Positions 46,856 through 54,931 are shown, counted from the stretch's first letter. The stretch is 64,000 nt of DNA from Erwinia tracheiphila (GCF_021365465.1 NZ_CP089932.1:1426001-1490000); one strand, 5' to 3'. Made by a program: numbers and translations. The notes: generated by a model from the letters alone, not told the origin.

Positions 46856-48170
46856 GGGTCTTCCCCTGTTGTGGTGGCTAAGGGCATTATGATGGCAGTC
46901 TTGATTTTCTGAGGAGTCTGCCATGGACGAAAAGTCCCTCTATGCCCATATCCTTAACCTGTCCGCACCGTGGCAGGTAAAATCCCTTTCTCTTGATGAA
47001 AAATCTGGTTCAGTGACTGTGATTGTCGGCATTGTCGGGCACACTCAACTGACCTGTCCAACATGCGGTAAATCCTGCCCCATACATGACCACCGGCGTC
47101 GCAAATGGCGTCACCTCGATACCTGTCAATTCACCACGCTGGTTGAAGCTGATGTACCCCGCATTGACTGCCCCGAGCACGGTTGCCAGACACTGCCGGT
47201 TCCGTGGGCGGGGCCAGGCAGCCGCTACACCCTGTTGTTCGAAGCCTTTGTTCTTTCATGGCTGAAAATTAGCACCGTGGATGCTGTCAGAAAGCAGCTC
47301 AAACTCAGTTGGAATGCCGTGGACGGCATCATGATGCGCGCAGTAAAACGAGGCCTGGCCCGGATAAAACAACCCTTATCGGCCCGTCATCTCTGCGTGG
47401 ATGAAGTCGGGTTCAAAAAAGGACACCAGTACGTCACCGTTATCTCTGACAGGCAGGGACGCGCTTTGCAACTGACCGACGATCGCGGTGTAGAAAGTCT
47501 TGCCAGTTATCTGCGTAGCCTGAGAGATCACCAGCTTGAAGAGATAAAAACGCTGTCTATGGACATGAACACGGCCTATATCAGTGCTGCACGCATCCAT
47601 CTCCCCAATGCCGTGGATAAAATCGCCTTCGATCACTTCCATGTGGCAAAAATGTTGTGCGCCATCGTTGATAAAACCCGTCAGGCTGAGATGAAACAGA
47701 TCCCGTCGTCAGACAGGAAAGACGCCCACCGCTCACGCTACTTATGGTTTTACAGCAAACAAAATCGCTTTGGGCGCCGCGCTGAGAGGTTAGAAGTTGC
47801 CCGGCTGGTGTTACCGCAAACGAACCAGTGCTGGGTAATGAAAGAGCTTGCCCGCGATCTGTGGCACCGCCGCTATGACGACCATAGCCGTAAGTTGTGG
47901 CAGGAATGGATGGCGATGGCTAAAGACACCGGCATACCACTCATGGTCAGCATTGCCCGCATGGTGGCAAAGCGGCTTTACGGCATTCTGAATGCGATGA
48001 AAAACCGGGTATCGAACGGCAATGCGGAGTCTCTGAACAGTAAAATACGGTTGCTGAGGATCAAGTCACGGGGCTTCAGGAATAAAGAACGGTTCAAGCT
48101 GGGCGTAATGTTCCACTACGGGAAGCTGAACATGGCGTTCTGAGTCTCCCACCATGATCGGGGAAGTCCC
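46856..48170 (+). mobile_element. ISL3-family element
   Basis: About 1.3 kb with ends GGGTCTTCCCC (46856) and GGGGAAGTCCC (48170), an imperfect inverted repeat. The left flank TTATTTAT and the right flank TTATTTGT agree at seven of eight positions, close to the 8-bp duplication of ISL3 elements; the mismatch lies where IS481 copy 4 begins (48176). The element inserted into an IS481 end. Confidence 0.85.
46923..48143 (+). CDS. ISL3-family transposase
   Basis: 406 residues. N-terminal zinc-binding region (CPTCGKSCPIHDHR, DCPEHGC), a helix-turn-helix (AVRKQLKLSWNAVDGIM) and the DDE_Tnp_ISL3 domain with CVDEVGFKKGH, MDMNTAYISA and FDHFHVAKM. The C-terminal SNGNAESLNSKIRLLRIKSRGFRN is characteristic and contains the catalytic Glu. 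It appears intact. Confidence 0.93.
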   Translation: MDEKSLYAHILNLSAPWQVKSLSLDEKSGSVTVIVGIVGHTQLTCPTCGKSCPIHDHRRRKWRHLDTCQFTTLVEADVPRIDCPEHGCQTLPVPWAGPGSRYTLLFEAFVLSWLKISTVDAVRKQLKLSWNAVDGIMMRAVKRGLARIKQPLSARHLCVDEVGFKKGHQYVTVISDRQGRALQLTDDRGVESLASYLRSLRDHQLEEIKTLSMDMNTAYISAARIHLPNAVDKIAFDHFHVAKMLCAIVDKTRQAEMKQIPSSDRKDAHRSRYLWFYSKQNRFGRRAERLEVARLVLPQTNQCWVMKELARDLWHRRYDDHSRKLWQEWMAMAKDTGIPLMVSIARMVAKRLYGILNAMKNRVSNGNAESLNSKIRLLRIKSRGFRNKERFKLGVMFHYGKLNMAF

Positions 48171-48175
48171 TTATT

Positions 48176-49376
48176 TGTACTAGCTCAGACCTGATCTGAC
48201 AGTTACCGGTTATTTATACAGGTGTCTGTCAGATTACATCTGGTTCAGATTTTTTTCTGCCCAGACTCGTTTACCATCAAGTAACGTGGCCATTGGCGTA
48301 CGCCCGCAGCACATTTTTCCCTGATGAGTTCGCTCATTATTGTAATGCCACAACCAGTTGTCCAGATCCGTTTGCAGGCTCTCCAGGTCTTCGTATAACT
48401 TCTTACGGAACGTAACCTGATAAAAATCCTGCAAAATAGTTTTATGGAAGCGCTCGCAGATGCCGTTCGTCTGCGGAGACATCGCCTTCGTTTTTGTATG
48501 GTCGATATCGTTGATGGCCAGATACAGCTGGTAATCATGCTGCTCCACCTTACCACAGTACTCCGTTCCCCTGTCGGTCAGGATCCTCAGCATCGGCAGT
48601 CCCTGAGCCTCGTAGAACGGCAGTACGCGATCATTGAGCAGGTCTGCGGCGGTGATCGGCGTTTTACTCGTATACAGCTTGCAGTGTGCCACTTTCGAGT
48701 ACGTATCCACGAACGTCTGCTGGTAGATACGACCCACACCTTTCAGATTGCCCACGTAGAAGGTGTCCTGCGACCCGAGATAACCCGGGTGAGCAGTTTC
48801 GATTTCTCCGCTGGCCTCGTCATCGTGGGCCTTCTTCTCCAGCGCTGCGATTTGAGCGTCGGTAAGCACGATGCCTTCTCTGGCGACCTTTTCCTCAAGT
48901 GCCTTCAGGCGTTTACGGAAGTTCTCCAGGTCGTGCCGTTGCCAGATGGAGCGCACGCCGCTACCGGAGATAAACACGCCTTTTTTACGCAGCTCATTAC
49001 TGGTCCGGTGTTGCCCGTGGGCCGGGAACTCAACGGCATATTCAACAACAGCGCGTTCAGTGGCTTCGTCGGCGCGGTTCTTCAGGTTGGGGACGCGGCG
49101 GTTCTGGTTAATCAGCGCATCGATGCCGCCTTCAGCAGCCAGTTCCTGATAACGGTAAAACGTGTCGCGTGACACGCCCATGATCTTGCAGGCTTTTGAT
49201 ACGTTACCGAGTTCTTCGGCGAGATTGAGCAGGCCGGCTTTGTGTTTGATGATGGGATTGTTAGTATGAATCATGAGAGTTACCTCGCGTTTTGTTTAAG
49301 GATTAGACACCCATATCAAAACCGGTAACTCTCAACCTTTCAAGGTCCAGTGTCAGATCAAGTCGCGACTAATACA
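48176..49376 (-). mobile_element. IS481-family element, copy 4
   Basis: A complete copy in inverted orientation, ends TGTACTAG (48176) and CTAATACA (49376). Its right flank GGTAAAT pairs with the flank of the 42-bp fragment at 46807-46813, not with its own left flank. So the visible structure is a recombinant: the outer ends belong to one insertion, and the second end next to ISL3 came from another IS481 copy. Confidence 0.92.
48234..49274 (-). CDS. IS481-family transposase (copy 4)
   Basis: 346 residues, identical to copies 1 and 3 except for Trp in DNWLWHYNN, which is the state also seen in copy 2 and so probably the functional one. Catalytic motifs are intact. This copy is the best candidate for an active source of transposase in the window. 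Confidence 0.92.
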   Translation of the reverse strand: MIHTNNPIIKHKAGLLNLAEELGNVSKACKIMGVSRDTFYRYQELAAEGGIDALINQNRRVPNLKNRADEATERAVVEYAVEFPAHGQHRTSNELRKKGVFISGSGVRSIWQRHDLENFRKRLKALEEKVAREGIVLTDAQIAALEKKAHDDEASGEIETAHPGYLGSQDTFYVGNLKGVGRIYQQTFVDTYSKVAHCKLYTSKTPITAADLLNDRVLPFYEAQGLPMLRILTDRGTEYCGKVEQHDYQLYLAINDIDHTKTKAMSPQTNGICERFHKTILQDFYQVTFRKKLYEDLESLQTDLDNWLWHYNNERTHQGKMCCGRTPMATLLDGKRVWAEKNLNQM

Positions 49377-49613
49377 GGTAAATATCTGACTGTTCGTGAA
49401 GATGTATATGAACTGGTCGATAAGTATGTTGAGGTTTTTGGCGTTGATTGTAGTTCTATAGACTGGCGTCGTTATTTCCCAATACTCATATTGCCGTTCC
49501 TCCCTAATCGTATAATGTCCGCTCGTTTATGCTCAGATCGACACAAACCTCAACCGTTTACCGTCAGAATGCTTGTTGAGTCTGCAAAAGCGGGGCACTG
49601 GCTTTATGACTGA

Positions 49614-49853
49614 GCAGTTAAATAAATAATTTTGTAAATTATTCGTACTCATGTTTGCCCTTGTCTCTGACGGGGGTTTTCTTTATATTTTTCATGTAGA
49701 TCTTGAAGAGTGGCACTCAGACGTGAGCCGCCACTGGCCGTTAAATCAAGCTGTAGCGAGTACAGCCTGTGGGATGCAGAAAAAGATTTAGCGGCCTCCC
49801 CATTCCCGGACTGGTTTCACGTCTCAACATTTAACGTTACGAGAAACCACGAC
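49614..49853. other. Junction region before the capsid gene
   Basis: 240 bases. A G-run/T-run hairpin-like stretch (GACGGGGGTTTTC, 49668) may end the DUF1493 transcript. A short frame (LEEWHSDVSRHWPLNQAV..., to a TAG at 49789) has no start and may be the tail of a lost gene, such as the prohead protease or portal that normally precedes the capsid gene. Confidence 0.4.
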
Positions 49854-51026
49854 ATGAAAAAATTGCCTGAACTCCGCCAGGAGAAAACCGCCCTCAAAAC
49901 CCAGATGCGCTCCATCATGGATAAAGCCACTGAGGAAAAACGCAACCTGAACGCCGACGAGGGTAAACAGTTTGACGAACTCCGCGCCAGAGCAAAATCC
50001 CTTGATACTGATATTTCCCGCCTTGAAGCGTTGGCCGATGAAGAACGCAATCAGTCGGGTAAGCCAGTGGACGGTAAGAAAGTCTCTAACGACCAGCTGC
50101 GTCACTACATCCTGACAGGTGAAACCCGCGCCCTTTCCACTGCGGTTGGCTCCGATGGCGGCTATACCGTTATTCCCGATCTCGACAAAGAGATTATGCG
50201 CCAGCTGACTGATGATTCTGTGATGCGTCAGATCGCCACCGTGAAGACCACCAGCAGTAATGAATACAAAAAGCTGGTATCCGTGGACGGTGCGGTATTG
50301 AATCACGGCGAAGAAGGTGTGGCCCGTACCGAAACCAGTACGCCGAAGCTGGAAGAAGTGAGCATTAAACTGTTCCCGATCTATGCCTACCCGAAAACCA
50401 CCCAGGAAATTCTGGACTTCAGCGATGTGGATATTCTGGGCTGGCTGTCATCTGAAATCAGCGACACCTTCACCGAGACCGAAGAAACCGACCTGCTGAC
50501 CGGAGACGGGGCTAAAAAGTCCAAAGGCTTCCTGTCCTATCCTCGCGCGGCCACTGGCGACAAAACCCGCCCGTTCGGTACGCTGGAGAAAATGGAGACT
50601 GCCGGAGCCTCGCCCGTTGCTGACGAGCTGATCGACCTGCTGTTTAAGCTGAAGGCCAAATACCGCAAAAATGCCGTATGGGTGATGAACTCCAGTTCAG
50701 CCGCTGCCCTTCAAAAGCTGAAGAACGGTAACGGTGATTACATCTGGCGTGATCGTCTGACTGAGGGTTCCCCTGATCTGCTGTTGGGCCGTCCGGTCTA
50801 CTACCTTGAAAACATGAGCGATGCAGCAGCAGGCGAACCAGTGTTGGCCGTGGGCGACTTCAGGCGCGGTTACTACATCGTGGATCACACTACCGGAGTG
50901 CGTACCCGCCCGGACAATATTACCGAACCGGGTTTCCTGAAAATCCATACGGATAAATATTTAGGAGCAGGTTTAGTTGATTCGAACGCAATTAAAGTTC
51001 TCGAAATCCCAGGTTCCGGGTCTTAA
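49854..51026 (+). CDS. Phage major capsid protein, HK97 fold
   Basis: 390 residues from ATG 49854 (MKKLPELRQEKTALKTQMRSIMDKATEEKRNL). A longer frame begins at 49710, but the coiled-coil head of HK97-type capsid proteins starts here. The N-terminal ~100 residues are the charged delta domain, removed during maturation. The capsid fold begins around ALSTAVGSDGGYTVIPDLDKEI, with KLFPIYAYPKTTQEIL and LLLGRPVYYLENM further on. The protease and portal genes are not seen. IS26-like sequence follows. Confidence 0.93.
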   Translation: MKKLPELRQEKTALKTQMRSIMDKATEEKRNLNADEGKQFDELRARAKSLDTDISRLEALADEERNQSGKPVDGKKVSNDQLRHYILTGETRALSTAVGSDGGYTVIPDLDKEIMRQLTDDSVMRQIATVKTTSSNEYKKLVSVDGAVLNHGEEGVARTETSTPKLEEVSIKLFPIYAYPKTTQEILDFSDVDILGWLSSEISDTFTETEETDLLTGDGAKKSKGFLSYPRAATGDKTRPFGTLEKMETAGASPVADELIDLLFKLKAKYRKNAVWVMNSSSAAALQKLKNGNGDYIWRDRLTEGSPDLLLGRPVYYLENMSDAAAGEPVLAVGDFRRGYYIVDHTTGVRTRPDNITEPGFLKIHTDKYLGAGLVDSNAIKVLEIPGSGS

Positions 51027-51054
51027 TTAGCAGGGGTTTCGGCCCCTTAAATCC

Positions 51055-51873
51055 GGCACTGTTGCAAATTTCTTGATGCTGTACCTTTTGTATTACAGAA
51101 ATGCCTTAAATTTCAAAAAACCTGCTCACCAGACGCATCTCGCCCAGAGGATGGCCGTAGTAAAAGTTTTCCGCCTGTCCTTTACGCAATGCCCGCATGA
51201 CTTCAATCCCCCTGATGGTGGCATATGCCGTTTTCATGGATTTAAATCCCAGCGTGGCGCCGATTATCCGTTTCAGTTTGCCGTGATCGCATTCAATGAC
51301 GTTATTCCGGTACTTAATCTGCCGGTGTTCAACATCAGGCGGACACCGGCCTTCCCGCTTCAGTAACGCCAGGGCGCGACTATAGGTGGGGGTTTTATCG
51401 GTGTTGATGAGGCGGGGGCTCTGCCAGCCTTTCACGTTGTTCAGAATCTTTCCCAGAAAACGGTATGCCGCTTTGCTGTTACGGCGCGGGGAAAGATAAA
51501 AATCGATGGTGCGGCCTTTGCTGTCAACAGCACGGTACAGGTATGCCCATCGGCCGTTAACTCTGATATACGTTTCATCAAGATGCCAGGAGCAGAACCC
51601 TGAAGGGTTACGCCAGTACCAGCGCAGCCGCTTTTCCATTTCAGGCGCATAACGCTGAACCCAGCGGTAAATCGTGGAGTGATCAACGTTGACACCGCGC
51701 TCGGCCAGCATTTCCTGCAGCTCACGATAGCTGATGCCGTATTTACAGTACCAGCGCACTGCCCACAGGATGATGTCACGCTGAAAATGCCGTCCTTTGA
51801 ATGGATTCATGTGCTGCTCCGTCAGCAAAAGGTGACGATGAGTTTATCACCTCCAGATTTTTGCAACAGTGCC
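51055..51873 (-). mobile_element. IS6-family element, IS26-like
   Basis: 819 bases bounded by GGCACTGTTGCAAAT (51055) and TTTGCAACAGTGCC (51873), the typical 14-bp repeats of the IS26 group. The flanks (TTAAATCC and ACATAATC) do not form an 8-bp duplication. IS26-type elements delete or fuse neighbouring DNA, so the missing phage tail genes may have been lost through it. Confidence 0.93.
51106..51810 (-). CDS. IS26-like transposase (IS6 family)
   Basis: 234 residues from ATG 51810 (MNPFKGRHFQRDIILWAVRWYCKYGISYRELQEML). Most of the protein matches my memory of IS26 TnpA, with differences at NPSGFCSWHLDETYIRV, NNVKGWQSPRLINTDKTPTYSR and the C-terminus. The DDE residues are in WHLDETYI, INTDKTPTY and the Glu of RNNVIECDHGKLKR. 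It is complete and probably active. Confidence 0.93.
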   Translation of the reverse strand: MNPFKGRHFQRDIILWAVRWYCKYGISYRELQEMLAERGVNVDHSTIYRWVQRYAPEMEKRLRWYWRNPSGFCSWHLDETYIRVNGRWAYLYRAVDSKGRTIDFYLSPRRNSKAAYRFLGKILNNVKGWQSPRLINTDKTPTYSRALALLKREGRCPPDVEHRQIKYRNNVIECDHGKLKRIIGATLGFKSMKTAYATIRGIEVMRALRKGQAENFYYGHPLGEMRLVSRFFEI

Positions 51874-51933
51874 ACATAATCAGCGCTCATTTATATAATG
51901 ATGTTATTTTAACATGTTAGGTGAATATATAAA

Positions 51934-52359
51934 TTGAGTAATCATGATGATTTACTGCTGGGGTTCCTCCGCAAGCGGCACAGTGTCAGTAAACTGGTTG
52001 TGCATCTGATCTTTACGACGAAGTATCGACGTAAGCTATTTGACGGACAGATGATCGCTCAACTTCGTGAGGTTTTTGGCTCCGCTGCTGCAAAACTTGA
52101 ATGCGAAATTATTGAGATGGACGGAGAGCCTGACCATGTGCATCTGCTGGTCGCTTACCCGCCAAAACTGGCGGTCAGTGTGATGGTCAACAATCTGAAA
52201 TCAGTATCGTCGCGGCTGCTGCGCCAGCAAAACACACATTTACGGATGCAAAGTAAAACGGGGCTTTTGTGGTCGAGAGCGTACTTTGTCTGTAGCACAG
52301 GAGGGGCAACGATTGAAACGCTCAGAGTCTATGTTCAGAGTCAGTCAACGCCTAAATAA
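51934..52359 (+). CDS. tnpA: IS200/IS605-family transposase TnpA
   Basis: 141 residues from TTG 51934. Y1 HUH transposase: the HUH motif is in EPDHVHLLVAYPPK, and the catalytic Tyr in the C-terminal helix (LRVYVQSQSTPK). It begins MSNHDDLLLGFLRKRHSVSKLVVHLIFTTKYRRK. It has no companion tnpB. It lies 60 bases after the IS26-like element. Subterminal hairpins were not clearly seen, so the element borders are not given. Confidence 0.82.
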   Translation: MSNHDDLLLGFLRKRHSVSKLVVHLIFTTKYRRKLFDGQMIAQLREVFGSAAAKLECEIIEMDGEPDHVHLLVAYPPKLAVSVMVNNLKSVSSRLLRQQNTHLRMQSKTGLLWSRAYFVCSTGGATIETLRVYVQSQSTPK

Positions 52360-52578
52360 CCGTAATATTAATTTATACGAGATGAAAGATAATAACAAAG
52401 ACAGAATGACATCTGTAAAAAACCAGAGATCATCATAATTTTCTTGGTTGGCGTTACCGTGTAACCATTCTGCGAAGTGATTAGCTACATTCAGGCTGAT
52501 AAACTTTGACGAATCAACGAGACTCGCAAACAGGCAAAACAGGACTGTTTTAGCTATTGCTGGGGCAAGTTTTTGCAT
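52345..52578 (-). CDS. Small membrane protein, likely immunity to the Tlde1-type effector
   Basis: 77 residues with two hydrophobic segments (AIAKTVLFCLFASLV and DVILSLLLSFISYKLILRLF) flanking a polar loop, so a bitopic or hairpin membrane protein. It overlaps the effector gene by 29 bases on the same strand. The arrangement suggests a cognate immunity protein exposed to the periplasm. The sequence itself was not recognised. Confidence 0.6.
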   Translation of the reverse strand: MQKLAPAIAKTVLFCLFASLVDSSKFISLNVANHFAEWLHGNANQENYDDLWFFTDVILSLLLSFISYKLILRLFRR

Positions 52579-53080
52579 AATCTCTGTTCCTTACTTCTAT
52601 GGTTCCGCGAGCTTTTAGGTTTCTCATGCAGGGCACATCAATCAGAGGTGTTCGAAGCAAAACATTTCTCAGCATTGCAAAATCTGAGTTGCGAGACAGT
52701 GTCACACAACCTTCTGAGATTACTCCAGGATGTAGCCTGAAATTGCCTCGTTTTACACTGTTTATCCATGTCCAGTCGTCAATGCTCATGTCGTCTCGCC
52801 ATAGTGCAAACCAGTCTGAATGTCCGAACTCTGCATGACGGAAAACCTTGTTAAATATGTCTTTTGAAGTCGATATTCCTTGCGAGAGTAAACCGCCTTG
52901 TGCCCGATCAACAATCCAATATTTCCCTACTGGGATAGGACCAACAGTTGGGATATGGGTGCAGGTGGCATGATTTCTGTTTTTGCCATTGCCGGAAAAT
53001 GCCATAAAAGTTCCAATGCCCGGAAATTTGAGAGGTGCATATTCGGCACCGTTCAAATCAAAAGTACCATGTATTGCCAT
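52550..53080 (-). CDS. Tlde1-type (DUF2778) peptidoglycan-targeting effector
   Basis: 176 residues. It has the DUF2778 pattern: FMAFSGNGKNRNHATCTHIPTVGPIPVGKYWIVDR in the N-terminal half and RLHPGVISEGCVTLS in the C-terminal half, with His117 and Cys125 as the likely catalytic pair of an L,D-transpeptidase-like fold. Proteins of this family (Tlde1 of Salmonella) are type VI effectors that cut or modify peptidoglycan stems in the target periplasm. There is no signal peptide. A membrane-protein immunity candidate follows. Confidence 0.78.
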   Translation of the reverse strand: MAIHGTFDLNGAEYAPLKFPGIGTFMAFSGNGKNRNHATCTHIPTVGPIPVGKYWIVDRAQGGLLSQGISTSKDIFNKVFRHAEFGHSDWFALWRDDMSIDDWTWINSVKRGNFRLHPGVISEGCVTLSRNSDFAMLRNVLLRTPLIDVPCMRNLKARGTIEVRNRDYAKTCPSNS

Positions 53081-53083
53081 GAT

Positions 53084-53262
53084 TCATTCCTTTGTGTTTA
53101 TTTCTTCGGGTAAGTCTTTTGCCAAATCGAGCTGTATATATCGCTTGTAGAGGGCTACGGCACCATTTATTGTGGTATCTAGTTTCTCACCAATATTTTT
53201 CCATTTAAAGCCCATTTCGGGGTTCCGTGCCCATTTCCTCCAAAAGTCCCACCTTACTCAGC
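53084..53262 (-). pseudogene. C-terminal remnant upstream of the effector
   Basis: About 57 codons open on the minus strand, with no start, ending DLPEEINTKE with a stop two codons before the effector ATG. The piece reads WDFWRKWARNPEMGFKWKNIGEKLDT...YKRYIQLDLAKDL. Same-strand position three bases before the effector start suggests it is the end of the preceding gene of the same operon, perhaps an adaptor or carrier. The 5' part is gone. Confidence 0.4.
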
Positions 53263-53435
53263 TATCACATTGAATTTTATTGAGAAATAGGTTCATTTTT
53301 AGCGAAAAACGCCGTAAACTCTTGCCCAATGCGGGCGGGGATATAAGCTGTGCCGACAACGGGTGTTATGGTAAATTCCGTGCGGTTTTGTGATGATGTG
53401 TCGGTTTGAATTGTCAGGATAAGGATATTGATGCA
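53263..53435. other. Intergenic region between divergent genes
   Basis: 173 bases without a gene, between the effector remnant (minus) and the IS1-split gene (plus). It should hold promoters for one or both directions. No clear sigma70 pair was chosen. Confidence 0.4.
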
Positions 53436-53539
53436 ATGACTATGGATTTCAGTAAAGAGCGCCTTCTGGCATCGGGTTTTACGGCGAAGGAATTACAAAA
53501 ACTTCAGAATAATATCGATAATTTGGTCGTGACGCAGAT

Positions 53540-54043
53540 TTATTGATAATGATGAAGAGTAAGATACCAACCGATGATCTTATCGTGCATTTCCTCTGAC
53601 TTCGAAAAGCAAATTGTTCTGCGGGTCAGTCGTTTGATATGTGTGCGAAGATTAAGATTATGCCGTTCTGTCCGTTGGGTATATTTCTTGCTCACCACGT
53701 GGCTTGTTGCACTTAACAGAACTTTATAAACCGGCCAGGCATCTGTCATATAAAAGGCAATGTTAAATTTGCTTAACAGGGCCGGCAATCGTCGCAGGGC
53801 CGGGGCATTTCTCGGGCCGAAGACGTGGGCCAGAGCACGTTTGCGGATACGGTCATAAGCATAGAACAACCACCGGGGATTGCTTTTACACCGCACGTAA
53901 GACCATTGTTCACCGGCTTCACAGCAGATAACAACCTCCGTTTCGGGGTCGATATTCTCAGCTACTTGCTTTGGCGAAATTTTTTTACGTGCCGCAGAAC
54001 CGTATTGAGGCTGATAACGAGAACCCGTGCGGTATCGCGACAT
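53540..54043 (-). CDS. insB: InsB of IS1 copy E
   Basis: 167 residues in the insB frame with the complete catalytic domain; minor differences from other copies (RNAPALRRLPALL). Together with InsA of the same copy it would give the InsAB' transposase by -1 frameshifting at the A-run. Confidence 0.85.
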   Translation of the reverse strand: MSRYRTGSRYQPQYGSAARKKISPKQVAENIDPETEVVICCEAGEQWSYVRCKSNPRWLFYAYDRIRKRALAHVFGPRNAPALRRLPALLSKFNIAFYMTDAWPVYKVLLSATSHVVSKKYTQRTERHNLNLRTHIKRLTRRTICFSKSEEMHDKIIGWYLTLHHYQ

Positions 54044-54237
54044 CCGTAACCATTCATGGCCATATTAACAATGGTCTGGTGTGTGTCTGGTTTGGCACCG
54101 GAGTAGCTAAAATTGAGCTGAAAGGTCTTTGAACAATGCTTGCAGATGTAACGTTGGGCACCGGATGCTGAATGTCCGTTACATCGTACAGCATGAGTTT
54201 CATTGCACTGAGGGCAGACGACATCAACTTTAGCCAT
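53962..54237 (-). CDS. insA: InsA of IS1 copy E
   Basis: 91 residues with zinc ribbon CPQC/CKHC and a helix-turn-helix ([11 protein letters not shown]; Val replaces the usual Gly). It overlaps insB as in all IS1 elements. Confidence 0.88.
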   Translation of the reverse strand: MAKVDVVCPQCNETHAVRCNGHSASGAQRYICKHCSKTFQLNFSYSGAKPDTHQTIVNMAMNGYGCRDTARVLVISLNTVLRHVKKFRQSK

Positions 54238-54409
54238 ATGTTACATCCAAAGCGCAAAGCATACGTGATCAGCAATTCTGCGTCACGACCGATAATTTCG
54301 GCGGCTCGTTTGAGGAGGTTGTCAGGGATTTAGCGAAAAGATTTAAAAGGATTTTTTTTATGATTATGTTTCTCTTTGTTTTTTTATTTATGTATTATTG
54401 TTTGAATCC

Positions 54410-54499
54410 ATGAATGAGATCATCTCTTTTGGGCTATCTTTTGCCATTGTGTCTGTGCTTATTATATTTGCCAAGTTGATAAAGATTATCGGGGTTTAG
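54410..54499 (+). CDS. Very small membrane peptide
   Basis: 29 residues (MNEIISFGLSFAIVSVLIIFAKLIKIIGV) with one hydrophobic helix and a basic end. The ATG overlaps the stop of the preceding split gene by four bases, which suggests translational coupling. It may be part of an immunity or lysis-type operon. Too short to assign. Confidence 0.4.
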   Translation: MNEIISFGLSFAIVSVLIIFAKLIKIIGV

Positions 54500-54632
54500 T
54501 TTTTTCTGGCTCCGGCTAAACACCTCATCAGAACCAGTTCCCTGCCACCTTACGGCGTGGTTCGCCAAAAAATTCTCTCAAACGATCAGTAATCTAACAC
54601 TCACCGGCTTAACAGGCAAGAATGTGAAATGT

Positions 54633-54893
54633 TCACATTTTTTCGCCGCGACGTTTAGTCTCAATCTGAATGAGTTTTTCTATCATTTCTCCCTGAGTTA
54701 ACCCCTCTTGCTTGCATAAATGCAAAAGCTGGGCTTTCATCGGGTTTCGGATAAATACATTCACTTCTTTATGAGTTTCACGTTTACGTGCAATCGCGGC
54801 CAACTGCCTTTCAGTCGCTGACATCGGATTACCTTTGCGATAGGCACGTTTTTCTTTCGATGAGGAAGTTGCTGCATTTGTTGCTTGCGACAT
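54633..54893 (-). CDS. copB: CopB/RepA2-type plasmid copy-number repressor
   Basis: 86 residues from ATG 54893 (MSQATNAATSSSKEKRAYRKGNPMSATERQLAAIARKRETHKEVNVFI). This matches CopB/RepA2 of IncFII plasmids, which represses the repA promoter. The downstream region should hold copA and repA, but only 130 bases of unrelated sequence remain before 54500. The replication initiator is therefore missing and this is a piece of a plasmid replicon, not a working one. Confidence 0.88.
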   Translation of the reverse strand: MSQATNAATSSSKEKRAYRKGNPMSATERQLAAIARKRETHKEVNVFIRNPMKAQLLHLCKQEGLTQGEMIEKLIQIETKRRGEKM

Positions 54894-54931
54894 CTCTGCC
54901 TCCTCAAGGATCAAAAAAGGATCGTCCCGCA

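Larger units (their letters stand above)
46720..49613 (+). pseudogene. DUF1493 family gene split by IS481/ISL3 cluster
   Basis: The parts 46720-46813 and 49384-49613 join in frame after removing the inserted elements and one copy of the 7-bp duplication GGTAAAT. The restored protein of about 107 residues reads MTSVEDAVLKFVRDEL, STGKYLTVREDVYELVDKY, YFPILILPF, PFTVRMLVESAKAGHW, which matches DUF1493 (acyl-carrier-like, unknown role). The first part alone would end in IS sequence. Confidence 0.85.
53525..54290 (-). mobile_element. IS1-family element, copy E
   Basis: 766 bases in the opposite orientation to copies A to D. A perfect 8-bp duplication, GATAATTT, lies at 53517-53524 and 54291-54298. 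Both insA and insB frames are complete, so the copy may be active. Confidence 0.95.
53436..54413 (+). pseudogene. Small C-tail-anchored protein split by IS1 copy E
   Basis: The parts 53436-53524 and 54299-54413 join in frame after removing IS1 and one 8-bp duplication. The restored protein of about 67 residues begins MTMDFSKERLLASGFTAKELQKL, continues FGGSFEEVVRDLAKRFKRI and ends in one membrane segment (FFMIMFLFVFLFMYYCLNP). Not recognised. Its stop overlaps the next small gene by ATGA. Confidence 0.6.

Noticed and set aside
46848..48178. TTATTTAT/TTATTTGT as a perfect ISL3 target duplication
   Set aside because: Only seven of eight bases match, and the right-hand copy overlaps the IS481 end that begins at 48176, so the agreement may be partly chance. 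It is reported only as near-matching.
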